Assembly: GCF_040712315.1 (NCBI RefSeq) | Contig: NC_134020.1 | Span: 33,267,751-33,331,750 of the forward strand | Reading direction: 5' to 3' | Source of the DNA: Castanea sativa | Taxonomy: Eukaryota > Streptophyta > Magnoliopsida > Fagales > Fagaceae | DNA: 64,000 bases | In this document: piece by piece, positions 1 to 11,772 of the stretch | Layout of the letters: each line of letters opens with the position of its first letter | Numbering within the stretch: the stretch's first letter is position 1 | The notes under the pieces: model-generated | What the model was told of the DNA's origin: nothing | Databases searched by the model: none | Seen by the model: only the letters and a program-made list of their open reading frames with translations | Translations under genes and position numbers: made by a program

Positions 1-471
1 ACAATTTCAATTTTAAAAAATAAAAATAAAAAACTAATCTCATGCACACCCGCACAAGCACACACCAAAGTGGCCGATTTGGCCTATTTGATCAACGTCG
101 TTGTTGCTCTCTCTCTCTCTAAGCGAGAAAGAGAGGTTGTCGTTGAGATTAGGCATGGTGGTGGTCAATCTTGGCCATGAATGGGCGATTCTTGGCCATT
201 AGGAGGGTGATTCTATCATATATATATAGAGGTTGTAGTGTACAAGGTGAACCCACTTTGGGATTGAAAGAATGAAGAAAGAATTACAATTGACAAATTT
301 TGAGAATTTTGCTAAAACAAAATGATCGCATACAAAAACCACAATTGAAAAATACAAGCGAACTTTTCACTTTGATATTTTTTACGTGTACTAAAAAGAA
401 TCGATTGAGTCAAATAGTAGATAGATTAACTGTAATCTAAAAAATTATGCTGAAAAAACGAGCCAAACTAA

Positions 472-687
472 GGGTCTGTTTGGATACCGCTTATTGCTAA
501 AAACTAAAAACTAAAAACACTGTAGCAAAATAATTTTTAAATGTATGAATAGTGTCGCGAGTCCCAGTTTTATAGTTTTTTATTTATTTAAAAAAAGTAG
601 TTTATGGGTCCTGTGAATAATACACGAGACCCCAAAAAAAAAAAAAAAACACCACTGGGAAGCAAAATGCGCTTCTCAAATGGAGGC
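472..687. mobile_element. Harbinger/Tourist-like MITE (copy A)
   Basis: 216 bp starting GGGTCTGTTTGGATACCGC, flanked on both sides by TAA. Copy C has the empty site (about 28355), reading straight from 'aaactaa' into 'atgttttc'. The 3-bp TAA duplication suits PIF/Harbinger. The terminal inverted repeats are imperfect. The same insertion is in copy B at 14835-15050, with the same length. Confidence 0.75.
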
Positions 688-1249
688 TAAATGTTTTTTA
701 TTCCTAATAGCTAGTAATGACTATCCTAACAGAGTTTTTAAGTTCAAGGTATGTTTGGAATTAGAGAAGAGGAAATGAGAGGAGAATAGAGAAGAAGGTG
801 GTTGGAATATATGTCCAAACATAAAGTTATATCTATTCACAAGTGACCTTTTAAGTTGTGCACCTTTATTGGTAACTTGTCCTTATTTGTAAATTTGAAT
901 CATATATTGTTTTAAATTGACTTTTTGTACACATAATTTTTTTTTTAAAGATTTGCTATATGTAGAATTTTGTCTCAGTTGTATCATGTAACGATTTACA
1001 TGTAACTTTTTAGCAAATTCACTCTTCAATTTATTCTTTTTCCATTGTTTTTCCCTTTAATTTTCAAACAGATATTTAGTGTGGGTGACTAGGCCAGAGG
1101 TTGCAACAGATTCAGAAGTCATAACTATTTAGTTTCAATGCATATCCATATTTCTACCCAAAAAAAAGACTGATTGGGTTAACCAACAGGCTTTGTGGAG
1201 TATGAGAAAACAAACTAGGCCCATTCATAGTTTGCTTTTATTTTTTCTA
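688..1249. other. Duplication backbone, no gene seen
   Basis: AT-rich sequence collinear with 15051-16230 and 28360-28960 of the other copies. No ORF with family resemblance, RNA gene or element boundary recognised. Confidence 0.6.
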
Positions 1250-1418
1250 CCTTTTTTTTTATTTTTTATAAATAGTTTTAACCTATGGCATTCGCTTTTG
1301 TTAATAGTTATTTATCATTAGATCAAGACACTAATCGATTTTTGGTATAGATGGAGATTGAACCCCAGATCTCTTATTCAACTACAGAAATTTTATCAAT
1401 TGAACTAACTGAAATCTA
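1250..1418 (-). mobile_element. tRNA-derived SINE, minus strand
   Basis: Read on the minus strand it begins with a degenerate tRNA-like head (box A-like near 1395-1415, box B-like 'GGGGTTCAATCTCC' near 1362-1375), then a body with 'ttagtgtcttgatct', and a 3' A-rich tail (T-rich on plus). It is flanked by a 13-bp TSD, TTTATTTTTTCTA, at 1237-1249 and 1419-1431. Copies B and C lack it. It is related to the copies at 29951-30113, 13371-13515 and 26725-26880. Confidence 0.75.
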
Positions 1419-1431
1419 TTTATTTTTTCTA

Positions 1432-2129
1432 AGTTGATAATTGATATCACATCTATGTCATCTACATTCTAGGACAACCTTTTACTTTTTGTGTTTTTTT
1501 TTGATAGACATGTCTACAGTAAATTCTAAATACGGATACGAGGGGACCACGCTTTAGTGTAGTGGATGATATAAAATGTGCATAATTTAGCAAAAAAAAT
1601 TAAAAAGATATAAAAGGTCCTTAGGTGGATTAGGTCCCATCTTCCCAAGAAAAAATTGACTAATTGGCTTTAGCGTTGGAGCAAGAATGAGCAATCGCTC
1701 TCGTCAAAGTTTAATTTTCATAAGAAATCTACTTTTTGATAGATGATAATGATATTGATGTATACTAGATCAACTTGTAAGAAAATACTATCCATGCTTG
1801 GATAAAAGTAAATGGATTAGATTTTCCAACCTTTAGGTTGTTCTTTTTTAATTTTTTATAAGGCTTCCTTATTTATTCTATAAAAATTATATGATATATA
1901 TATATATATATATATATTGAATTTAAAGATGATATAGAAATCATAGTTAGTAATATATGGTACGTGTATAATACGATAAATGTATGTATATCTATAATTC
2001 AATATCATTCAAGAAAATTGCATTTCAACAAATTGGCAAAAACTATGTAAACAGAGAAAAAACATTACGTGCATAGTAAGTGTATAATACATTTACTTTA
2101 AAAAAATACATAAACATTTGTCATATGAA
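1432..2129. other. Duplication backbone with AT microsatellite
   Basis: Collinear with 16250-16920 and 28985-29862. Contains (AT)n at about 1894-1917. No gene seen. Confidence 0.6.
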
Positions 2130-2138
2130 TATTTTTTG

Positions 2139-2407
2139 GGCGAAAGTGCACTTTTGGTCCCTACATTTTGGGTCAATTCGCATTTTAGTCCATAAATTGA
2201 TTTCGTTCTTATTGTCGTCCCTATTTTTAAAAAATCATTTCTATTTTAGTCTCTGCCGTCATCCAAATAACAGAATCCTATTATGTGGCAGACGGAGTAA
2301 CCTGGTTGCTGACATGGTGTTGATGTGGCACTGATGTGGCATTAAAATATTATTAAAAAAATTATTTTGCATTTTTCAAAGCCACATCACATTTTAATTT
2401 TTTTTCA

Positions 2408-2444
<37 letters not shown>

Positions 2445-3802
2445 TTGGCCTTAAATCTAATATTATTATTTTTACTTTCATTAAACCTGTTCTTCATGTT
2501 CTTCTCAAATTCAAGAAATAAACCCAACAACAAATCCAATCTCTGGCAAACCCAAATCCAAATCCAGCAACCAAATCAAATCTCCATCAAATCCAGAAAA
2601 ACAAGAAATAAAACCTAGAATCAAGAGCAAACCCAGAACAAGAACAAACCCTGAACAAATGCAAACCTAGAACAGTGCAGGTGAACCCAGAATTGTTCTT
2701 CATGTTCTACAGAAAAGAAGATGAAAACTTGCCCAGAAAATTAAAATAATCAATATTTTCTTTTCTTTTTATTGATTTTCTTAGCAAATAATCAAACCCA
2801 TGAACCCAGAAAAATCATCAACAACACAAAACTAGAAAAATCAATAGTCAAACCCACCGATCAGTCAACAAACCCACGCCCACAAAGTCACCAAACCCAC
2901 TACCACCATTGTTGATCAAAAAAGAGAGAGGAAGAGGGATTCTGGTTTAGAGAGAGAAAAGAAGTCAGAGATTGACAAAGAAAGAAGCAAAAGAACGATA
3001 CAAACACAAACAAGCAAAATTCGGAGATTGCATGCCGTGCTCATGTTGCTGATCTCCTTTGCCTCTTCTTTTTCTTTTTTCTCAGGCCGATCTCCTCATC
3101 TAATTCTTCTGGGCCGATCTTCTTCCCTCTTTTTTTTTTCTCAGCCGTGGTTTGGGATTTTTTCAACCAACCCAATTTGAGAGCAAGTCGTCTCAGATCG
3201 AGAGAGATAGAGACTAAGAGAGACAAATACCACACAAACACACAAACTAATTTGGGTTTTTTAGCACTATAAATACGCATCTCTGGCTGATGTCGTTTGG
3301 GATATTTATTAATTTATTTTTGTTTTGATTTTACTTTTTTTGGTTTATCTTAAAAGAAAGAAGAAAATGAAATAGATACAAACACAAACACAAAAATGCC
3401 AACATTGAGCGTGAATAGTGTTAATTTAGTGTTTGTTTCTAAAAAAGTTCAAGAAAAATTGAAATAATTGCTCTAATTTTTTTTATTCTCAATCTTTAAA
3501 ATTGTAAAGTTTTTTTTTTTTTTTTTCCAGTTTAGATTGAATTTTTTTTTTATCATGCTGACGTAAATGCAAAATAATTTTTTTTAATAATATTTTAATG
3601 CCACATCAATACCACATCAGCACCATGTCAGCAACCAGGTCACTTCGTCTGCCACGTAATAGAGTTCCATTACTTGGATGACGGTAGGGACTAAAATAGA
3701 AACGATTTTTTTTAAAATAGGGACGACAATAGAAACGAAATTAATTTAGGGACCAAAATGTGAATTGGCCCAAAATGTAGAGAACAAAAGTGCATTTTCG
3801 CC
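2139..3802. mobile_element. Mutator-like non-autonomous element with long TIRs
   Basis: 1664 bp with terminal inverted repeats of about 236 bp (2139-2374 and 3567-3802), outer end GGCGAAAGTGCACTTTTG. It is flanked by a perfect 9-bp TSD, TATTTTTTG, at 2130-2138 and 3803-3811. Copies B (about 16920) and C (about 29862) have one TATTTTTTG and no element. No transposase. The interior holds an (ATT)n run at about 2409-2447 and GA-rich, 5'UTR-like sequence around 2920-3260, which could be captured host sequence but is unidentified. Confidence 0.9.
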
Positions 3803-3811
3803 TATTTTTTG

Positions 3812-4278
3812 AGATAAATACAATAATATATTTCTTATGGGGCATAAGACTATTCTCACCAATTTAATATGAAATAATTTAAGTAATAATGAAAATTATT
3901 TCAATAGTCATTAATAAAACAACGATAAAACTAACATTCATCCAAAAACTAATAATTCCTAATAAATTATCTTCACTTATTAGTCATTAGTCACGTATCA
4001 ATCCTTGTTTTTAAAAGGATTTTTTTTTACCATTCAATCTGTTCTAGTTTTTTCTTTTAGAATCATGTCCAAAAGTTACTAACAACTTACAATTACAAGT
4101 ATATATATTATACAATAAATATATTATATATTCAGTAGAATATAATATTAAATCATATCTGGGTATATTCAGGAGAAGAAAGAAACCATACAAGTTTGAG
4201 GAGGAGTAATGCAAACAACAACTATAGACAAAAGAGATTAAGATAGTAAATTATAGATAGCACTTATATAGTTGCCTA
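3812..4278. other. Duplication backbone, no gene seen
   Basis: AT-rich, collinear with 16930-17394 in B and 29870-30625 in C. Nothing else recognised. Confidence 0.6.
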
Positions 4279-4292
4279 GGAAGTTGGAAGAG

Positions 4293-4582
4293 GTGCCAGG
4301 AGGGGTGGCCCAGTTGGTGTGAGATCCCGCAAGCATGTATAAGGTCCCTCGTTTGAGTCGTGGCGGGTACCATGTGGGGGTGGGTTCCTAGCATGCTTTG
4401 TGCCTCCTCTGCTGGCTCTCTTGGGGTGCTAGGGTAAGGTCTGTGGCACCCCGGTCACAGTAGTTATGACTCAATCCAACATTCCCTAGCGGCCGGGGGG
4501 GGGGGGGGCTCTTATCAGGTCACGCCCTGGGGGGTAAGCCACATATGGTAGCCCCCGACCCCCCTTTTATTCATAAAAAAAA
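4293..4582 (+). mobile_element. tRNA-derived SINE with 14-bp TSD
   Basis: About 290 bp. The head has a perfect box A match (TGGCCCAGTTGG at about 4305-4316) and a box B-like 'GTTTGAGTC' about 45 bp further on. A 14-G run lies at 4495-4508 and the 3' end is an A-tract. It is flanked by the 14-bp TSD GGAAGTTGGAAGAG at 4279-4292 and 4583-4596. Copies B (17400) and C (30628) carry one copy of that 14-mer and no insert. It is unrelated in sequence to the SINE at 1250. Confidence 0.9.
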
Positions 4583-4596
4583 GGAAGTTGGAAGAG

Positions 4597-5251
4597 GTAG
4601 GCACAAGAACAATTAGTTCTGTAAGTATAGCAAGGTAGGCTCCGATGGAGGATGGTAATTGTGGGAACCAAGGTTGAATCAAAGAGAAGTAGGTCTAGAT
4701 TGAGTCCAAAAAGGGCCCAATGGTATGCTAGTAGAAGAAGAATGGGTCCAAATTGAGTGACCCGAGGAAGGTTAGGATCAATAGCCTGGGCCAAGGAGAA
4801 GGGCAAGCTCAGAAGCATAGGCAGATGATTGAAGATTATCAGGCCACGCTTACGACACTATCTGTTAGAAAGAATAATGATTTACCCAAGTGAAGGTTGA
4901 AGAAAGCTTCATGATAAAGCCATTATCTTCTCCATATTAAATGCATTGCACTAACCAACCATGTCACATTTATCATTTATGGCTGAAAAACCCTCCTAAA
5001 TAGTGCTATGATAGCTTATTATCTACACAACTCAGCCTCAAAAGGAGGGGAAGGGAAAGATATAACAAGTATCTCACCTAGTAAATTATCCACCCTACAA
5101 GTGGACAATTGAGATGGGAGCAACTAAACTATATCTAAGAAAAGATACCTTGTGTTAAGGGATCAAAAAAAGATTACGCCTAGAGAGAGAGAGAGTAATT
5201 ATAATTGTGAACCTTTGAGTATTTGTATTGTTGCTATCATTGTGTAATAGT
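4597..5251. other. Duplication backbone, no gene seen
   Basis: Collinear with 17413-18052 and 30640-31590. The short ORF on the minus strand at 4567-4818 recurs as 17371-17634 but has no recognisable domain and is interrupted by the SINE in A, so it is not called as a gene. Confidence 0.55.
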
Positions 5252-5297
5252 CTTCCTCATAGAGAGGTCAAAAATTGACCGACCTGTGGGTATTCGA

Positions 5298-6888
5298 TGT
5301 TAGGAATATAAATAATTATTGTAATCCCTTTAGTTAGGTAGTTGCTAGTTGATTGAGATTAGGATTACGATGAGTTAGTTAGGATTTGAGTACATGTAAC
5401 TTATTTAACACATGACTTAATTTATAGAGCACATATTGAATTAACTAGCCAATTATCTTGAGCCATGTGGGCCAATGATGTTAGAGCTAATCTCCTATAA
5501 AAACATGATTGTAATTCAACATTAGATATGAATGGAAGAATAAACTAACTTCTTAGTGCATTATTGCATCTTTATCTCTGTTAATTTCTTTCTTTCTCTA
5601 TGGAGGGTGACTACCTCGAATTAAGTCAATTTCCCTATAATTCCCCTATAATTCCTATCCATCCCCATTAAGAACCACTAGGTTCCTAACAATTGGTATC
5701 ATAGTCGTTGATCTTGAGACAAGCAATTGTGACCAAAGAAAACTTTTGAAAGAAATATAGAAAATGTTGAACAAAGCCTTAGAGGATGTCAAGGATATTT
5801 CAAAGATAATTAAGGCCTTGGTTGAATCTAAAAAGGTTATGAAAGAAGAGCTCTCAAGATTGCAAGAGGATCTTAAGAACATGATGGAAGAGGAGTTACA
5901 ATCTTTTGATTCAATGGAACTCAAAGAACAAATTAATTTCCAAGAATCTACTGCTGTTGTTACGAGCCGGGATGTTGATTTTTGTGTCAAAGTGGATGAT
6001 GATATACATGAAGAAGCTGCCATTGAAGTCTAGTCCAAAGAACCAACAAAGAAGGTGATGATGATATTCCAAGAACCAATTCTTGATGTACCAATGGAGG
6101 CTTCCATTCAAGAGTCTATGAATAAAGAATTGGCAATCCAAGTGTCGGTGATCCAAGAATCCAAGATGCAAGCGCCAACAATTTTAATGATTCTAGAATC
6201 AAATGAGGTCTTGAGGATACAAGAAGATTCCAAGGTTCAAAGAACCAATGAGACCTTGAAGATTGAAGAACCATTGAAGGCTCAAGAATTCGAGCAAAGT
6301 TTAAAGATCTACAAAGAAGAAACCTTCATGTGCACGGGATCGCTTGTCAAAGAGGAATGCATGAATATGGTGATCAAAATGTTACTAAGGTATTGGTCCA
6401 TTAGAATATCTCCTTTAATAAAGGTGTCAATTCACAACAACACAATGTGCGCAAGGTGCTTTCAAAGGGATGGAAATGTCAGGAATATGAAATAATTGTT
6501 GTAATCCCTTTAGTTAGTTAGTTAGTTAGCTAGTTGGTTGAGATTAGGATTAGGATGAGTTAGTTACGATTTGAGCACATGTAACTCATTTAATACATAG
6601 CTTAATTCATAGAACACATGTTGAATTAACTAGCCAATTATCTTGAGCCATGTGGGCCAATGACATTAGAGCTAGTTTCCTATAAATACATGATTGTAAT
6701 TCAACATTAGATATGAATGAAAGAATAAACCAACTTCTTAGTGCATTAGTGCATCTCTATCTCTCTTAATCTCTCTCTCTTTCTCTATAGAGGGCAACTA
6801 CCTCGAATTAAGTAAATTTTCTTACAATTCCCATCAATTCCCCTATAATTCATATCCATCCCCATTAGAAACCACTAGGTTCCTAACA
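5298..6888 (+). mobile_element. Small non-autonomous LTR retrotransposon (copy A)
   Basis: Two LTRs (5298-5691, 394 bp; 6477-6888, 412 bp) begin TGTTAGGAAT (TGTCAGG in the 3' one) and end TTCCTAACA. Immediately inside the 5' LTR lies TGGTATCATAGT (5694-5705), close to the usual initiator-Met tRNA primer-binding site TGGTATCAGAGC. A purine-rich tract precedes the 3' LTR. The internal region is only about 785 bp, with no protease, RT or integrase, so it depends on another element. No convincing 5-bp TSD remains (ttcga/tcaaa). The same insertion is in copy B. Confidence 0.85.
5764..6495 (+). pseudogene. Coiled-coil ORF inside the small LTR element, interrupted by TAG
   Basis: An open frame starts at an ATG 70 bp inside the 5' LTR and runs for about 240 codons to the 3' LTR, broken by one TAG at 6031-6033. 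In copy B the equivalent codon is CAG and the frame reads through. The protein is Glu/Lys/Ile-rich with heptad-like spacing over its first 70 residues (VKDISKIIKALVES, then LSRLQEDLKNMMEEEL), followed by repeated 'IQES/IQEP/LKIEEP' segments. I recognise no family. It could be a reduced gag-like protein or captured host sequence. Confidence 0.5.
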
Positions 6889-7742
6889 TCAAACCCTACC
6901 TGACCCTAATGGGTTGGGTAAAACCCGAATCGCAAAGCAAATGGGGCAGGTTTGGGTTTTAGAAATCCAACTCGTAGCGGGTTTGGGTCGAGTGCAGGTA
7001 TTATGCATACCCGACCTGTGTATATATTATATTAAAAAAATTAAAAAACCCTAACTATATATACTAGCTATCTTAATACTAATCCGCATTTTTCATTCTC
7101 ATCACTAACTCTCAAGTCTCAACCGCCTCCCTCTCCCCCACTCTCACTATTACTTGCTGCTGCCGCCCTCCTCCACCTTTTCATCGTTGGTCCCTCCTCC
7201 ACCTCACCAGTCCATCCTTGTTGCCTGCCTCACCACACCACTCCCTCACTCACCGTGCCGCCACTGGTCCACCTTGCCATAGACACTGATCCTTCCTCCC
7301 TGCCTCCCTCACCTCACTTTGATTGGAAAAAGAAGGGATTTTTGTTGGGTTTTCCATGAGTGTTGTGGTATTGTTTATGGAGTTTTGGAGGGGTTGAAAT
7401 AGTGATAGCTTTCGAGTTGTAAAGGGCAGATAAATTGTTGTTTTGTGTTGGTGTAAAATAAAAAATGAAGAATTTTTATGTATTTGGGTTTTGTATTTAG
7501 GATTTCTGTATTTCTGTTTGTAATTTTTATGTATTATTTCATTGTCAAATTTACTTTGAAGATTATGTATTTAGGATTTCTGTATTTGGGTTTATGATTT
7601 TATGTATTATTTCATTGCCAAATGTATTTTGAAGGTTATGTATTTAGGATTTCTGTACTTGGGTTTGTGGTTTTGAAAGGGAAAATGAGAAATCTGAAAT
7701 TAAATTATTGTAGATTTGTATGATTTTGCTGTCAAATGCTAT

Positions 7743-7798
<56 letters not shown>
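7743..7798. repeat. (TA)n microsatellite
   Basis: About 56 bp of uninterrupted AT dinucleotides inside the hAT element. Copy B lacks the run at the matching place, so it arose or expanded after duplication. Confidence 0.95.
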
Positions 7799-7801
<3 letters not shown>

Positions 7802-8137
7802 GCCATGGTTCAGGCCCTTTAGGGACTTAGGATTGAGGCCCTTCAGGGACTTAGGATTGGGCCATAAAGTGGCAAATTTGGGCGAGGTCCGTGAGGCCCG
7901 ATATGGCGGGTTTAGGGGTTTTAAAAAAACCCGTTTATTAAATGAGGCAGGTTCGGGTTTTTGGGGCTGGCCCGCAGGGCGGGTTTAGGCATAAAGAAAC
8001 CAACCCCGAACCCGACTCATTACCATTCCTACTTCCTCAGCCAACTCAAGGAGAGTTTATAAATAGAAGAATATTTTCCGCTTATCATTTTTCTTAGCCT
8101 TTAAGTCTTTTTACTTTGAGTTTGTTTTCACCACTAT

Positions 8138-9995
8138 TGTGAAATTTTAAAATACTCGCAAGTGTACGAACCGTACCGAAATATAGTTTGACAAGAACGA
8201 GGTCGAACTCACAGGGACTTGAATGAACTAAGAAAATTAATTAAAGCTTAGCCAAATCAATCCTAATCTAGTTTAATAAAAAATTAGTTTTTTCTGAGAT
8301 TAAATGAACTAAGCATATAATAAAATTAAGCAAATGGTTACACTAAGCAAAAGATATAAAGCACTAAAAAGATGTAAGCAATCAAGGGAAATGAATTAAG
8401 GTTTTGGAATCCACCTTATTAATTCATATTAGCATATATTTATAATCATTGATTTTTCCCAACCACTGCATGATAATCTAGAAATCAATCTTGCTATCAT
8501 GGAAAATATCATCATTAAAACTTTTGTTTAAAAATCTAAAACATGTTCTTCTTTGCTTCTTAAGTATAAAATCAAATCATCAATTGTATCTGTAACCAAG
8601 AAAATCACAAGATATATCCAATTCTAAAAATCAAATCATAAATTGTATCCATTGACAGACAAATCACAAGCGATATCCAATTTTATAATCAAGAATTAAT
8701 AAACCAAGCATTCAACTAATTAAGATAAATCCTAAATCATGAGAAAAACATGATTGAACTCATATCTAGAATCTCATCCAAGTCAATTGATATGAAGTAA
8801 GAACAATTTAAATCATTAAAGAACAACTATTGTGGGAAAAATAAAATCACATAAATATTACTGATAATCCTTAACAAGGTTTCATCCTCAACCCTAATTA
8901 TAAATTTAGCTACTCATAGTGATTGAAAGAAAACACAAAAATAAAATACTAAACATTCAGCTAGAAAAATAAAATAGAGAAAGAAATAGTCACAGTGCTA
9001 GAGAAAAGTCACAAAGGAAGCCACATGCGATTGCCTGCACTTCAGTTCTAGCCCTAGCTGTCTACCTCTCTGAATTTTGCCCTAAAGAGCCTTTAAATAG
9101 GTCAAGGAATCCTATTATAAGTTGAATTCTCGTTTGGAGAAAATCCTGAATTTTTAAGCTTTACTTAACTGACGATTTTGGCCTATTTAACGTCATAATT
9201 CGGACTTTTGGTAAATTACAAAGTTGTAGCCCTTTAAGTAATTATCTCGATTGGACATCTAAGCCGAAAGTTATGCCAAAAATACTAACTGATGTGCAGG
9301 CTAGAATCCTAATCCTAATTGGACTTGGATTTGGTGCAAATTTCCTTTGATTTCTTGCTCCAATTGGACTTAAATTTAATTAGGTTGGCCTTCTTTAACT
9401 TCATCATGGCCCTTGTAAATTTAAAGTCCATTAGCATCCTTCTTTGCACAAATCCACTTATTTAATTTCATTCTCCTACAAAAGACAAATTCATGCAATA
9501 AGATTTAATTAAGTACAAAATTGATTATTCACCATTATTTCAAAACCAAATATAAAATGCATGAATTAACTCAAAATAATTATGATAATGCTTTCTAACA
9601 ATGATATAAATATGCAAAATTAAGCTATTATCAATGCACATAAAATACCCCCAAACCTACATTTTGCTAGTCCTCGAGCAAAACAAATAAAGAGTAAAAC
9701 AAAACAAAGAAATAAAAAACAAAGAAAAAGAAAATCATAACTAATCCACTTTCACTGGAAATTTCAGTTGCATTTAGCATATGCAACAAGCCTTTAAACC
9801 CCTAGCTTACACTAGTGTACGAGTTGTAATCTCGTGAGGGTTTGCAGGGAATATACCTACAAAATTCTGAAAATGAATACTAAAAGCAAAACAAAACAAA
9901 GAAAATCAATTTTTTTTTCAATTGTCTTTTGCAAAGAGGATTAGTCAAGCTCAAAAACACTACAAATGCTAAAGAAATTTCTCATGCCATCAAAA
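8138..9995 (-). mobile_element. Partial LTR retrotransposon: 3' LTR plus polypurine tract, minus strand
   Basis: 8138-9640 begins TG and ends CA (about 1.5 kb) and is followed at 9646-9655 by CCCCCAAACC, the reverse complement of a polypurine tract (GGTTTGGGGG). On the minus strand the LTR ends in the 'gtgagttcgacctcg...cgtacacttgcgag' type of sequence common in plant LTR elements. About 350 bp of internal sequence follows, then copy A backbone resumes near 9995. Relative to B, about 1 kb of backbone (B 22697-23680) is missing, so this is an insertion plus deletion, not a clean insertion. Confidence 0.65.
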
Positions 9996-11767
9996 TTCCT
10001 ATTTGTAAAAAAAATTGGGTCCTACATTTACTTTTTCCTAAAATAAAATATATTTCATACACACAAATCTTGTCACCTTGTATATGGCAAAATATACATA
10101 GTTTGTTTATATTTATTTAAGAATGAATTAAAACTACAGCTCTAAAGTTGGAAAGTGTTTGAATTTTACACCATAAAATTTTAGAATTTGGATTTTATTC
10201 TCTGAAATTCTATTATATTTGCATCAGCAGTCTTTCCATTCATCTTTTTCGTTAAGTACTACATAAACTTGTCACACGTGTTTAGTTTGTCTAGTAGTTA
10301 AATAATTAAAAATGACATGACATGGATGAAATAATAACACGTGTGGTAAGCTTATGTGGAACTTAACAAAAAATATGAATAAAGGGGCCGGTTGCTGATA
10401 CAAATGGAACATAACTTCAAGCGTAAAATTCAAATTCCAAAATTTAAAGGTGTAAAGTCTAAATATCACAAAACTTTAGGGATGTTATTTGCAATTTAAC
10501 ATTTATTTAATTAATAATTATGTCAAACACAAACATATTATAAATCATCTTTTTAAGTTTTGGTATTCTACTTTATACTCTATTAATCATAATTTTTCAT
10601 GTATTTATAAGTATGCAATTTGATATATATATAAAATTTTTTTCAAAAAAATATTTACAATTTTACATCTTTATATATGTACAAATATAAAATTTATTTA
10701 TACAAATTTGATATTTTTATTTTTTTTTATAATAATTTGATAATTAGAAATGATGGATTTCAATCTCAGACATCTCTGTTAAAAATACATGAAGTGTCCA
10801 TTGAACTGCAAACTCTTGGTTATATGGATCTAATATCGAATTGTCTAAATATGCAAATTATTCTATAAGACATCAAATTATTATTTATTTATTGCCAAAT
10901 ATAAAGAGTTGATTTACAAGTAAAATTTTGTGTAGAATTTGTTTTTATATATGCAAAATAAGGTTAATGAATCTAACTTTTTTATTAGTACATAAATTAA
11001 AACAATATTTTATCTTGCTAACTGTAATAATATAATCTCAAATATAATTTTTAATTAATAATTATTATAGTACTAACATGTGAGGGGTGAGAAACTTAAG
11101 TTCAAGTATGTAGTTTATGTTGGGAAAGAATAAGTTAATTAAATAGTTTGAAAAGAAGTTTAAGCTTATTCGACAAGAAAATGATGCAAGCTTGAATATG
11201 TAATCTATATTTGTAATGAGCTCAAGCTCAGTTCTTATTCAAAATCAAGTTAAATGAATTAATTATGAACTTTTAATAACCGAAAGTAATGATTAATATG
11301 AAGAATTATATATAAAATTTAATGAAAATTTTCAACAAAATAATTAAATCAAATAAAAAAAAAAGTAGAAATACAAGAGTAAATATTACTTTAAGTTACA
11401 TGACGAATGCACATTGACTACGACCAAGTTTTTATAATAAAAGATGCAAAGATTATAATAGATCGTGCAATTGTTTAATATAAATAATGAAATTCCTTTA
11501 AAGTTTTGTAATTGGATTTAATAGTAATAGTTTTTTTATTTATAAAAATGTTAACTAGTTTTCACATAAAGTACACTATTTTAATAATTTGAATGTACTT
11601 GTAACAAGTCATATGACGAAATTATGTTGTAAAACTTTGTAATGAGTCACACAACATGTGCGACTCAGCTTTTATCATTAAAACAAAATATTGTGGAAGA
11701 TTATTAACATAGCATAAAATAAATAATGAAACCTTTTTTCTTTATTTTTTAGAAACTTTTTGTAGTA
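9996..11767. other. Duplication backbone, AT-rich, no gene seen
   Basis: Collinear with B 23690-25890. Many AT runs. The short ORFs here (9929-10120, 10272-10469, 10677-10868) are low-complexity and do not hold up as conserved frames in copy B. Confidence 0.6.
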
Positions 11768-11772
11768 ATATT

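Larger units (their letters stand above)
5260..8031. mobile_element. hAT non-autonomous element (copy A), with nested LTR element
   Basis: Flanked by a perfect 8-bp TSD, CTTCCTCA, at 5252-5259 and 8032-8039, as expected for hAT. Ends are TAGAGAGGTCAAAA and, inverted, TAGGAATGGTAATG. Subterminal regions are rich in 'gggttcgggt/cccgaccc' motifs, typical of one plant hAT MITE group. The interior has a C-rich segment (7090-7320) and a 56-bp TA microsatellite at 7743-7798. An LTR retrotransposon is nested at 5298-6888. It is present at the same site in B (18061-22590) and absent from C. No transposase. Confidence 0.85.

Noticed and set aside
4300..4370. tRNA gene on the plus strand
   Set aside because: Promoter boxes match, but the segment is the head of a SINE with its own 14-bp TSD.
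4567..4818. Minus-strand ORF repeated at 17371-17634
   Set aside because: Similarity follows from the segmental duplication; the end is altered by the SINE in A and no domain is visible.
8138..9640. Solo LTR
   Set aside because: A reversed polypurine tract and about 350 bp of internal sequence adjoin it, and backbone is deleted at the site, so it is a partial element.
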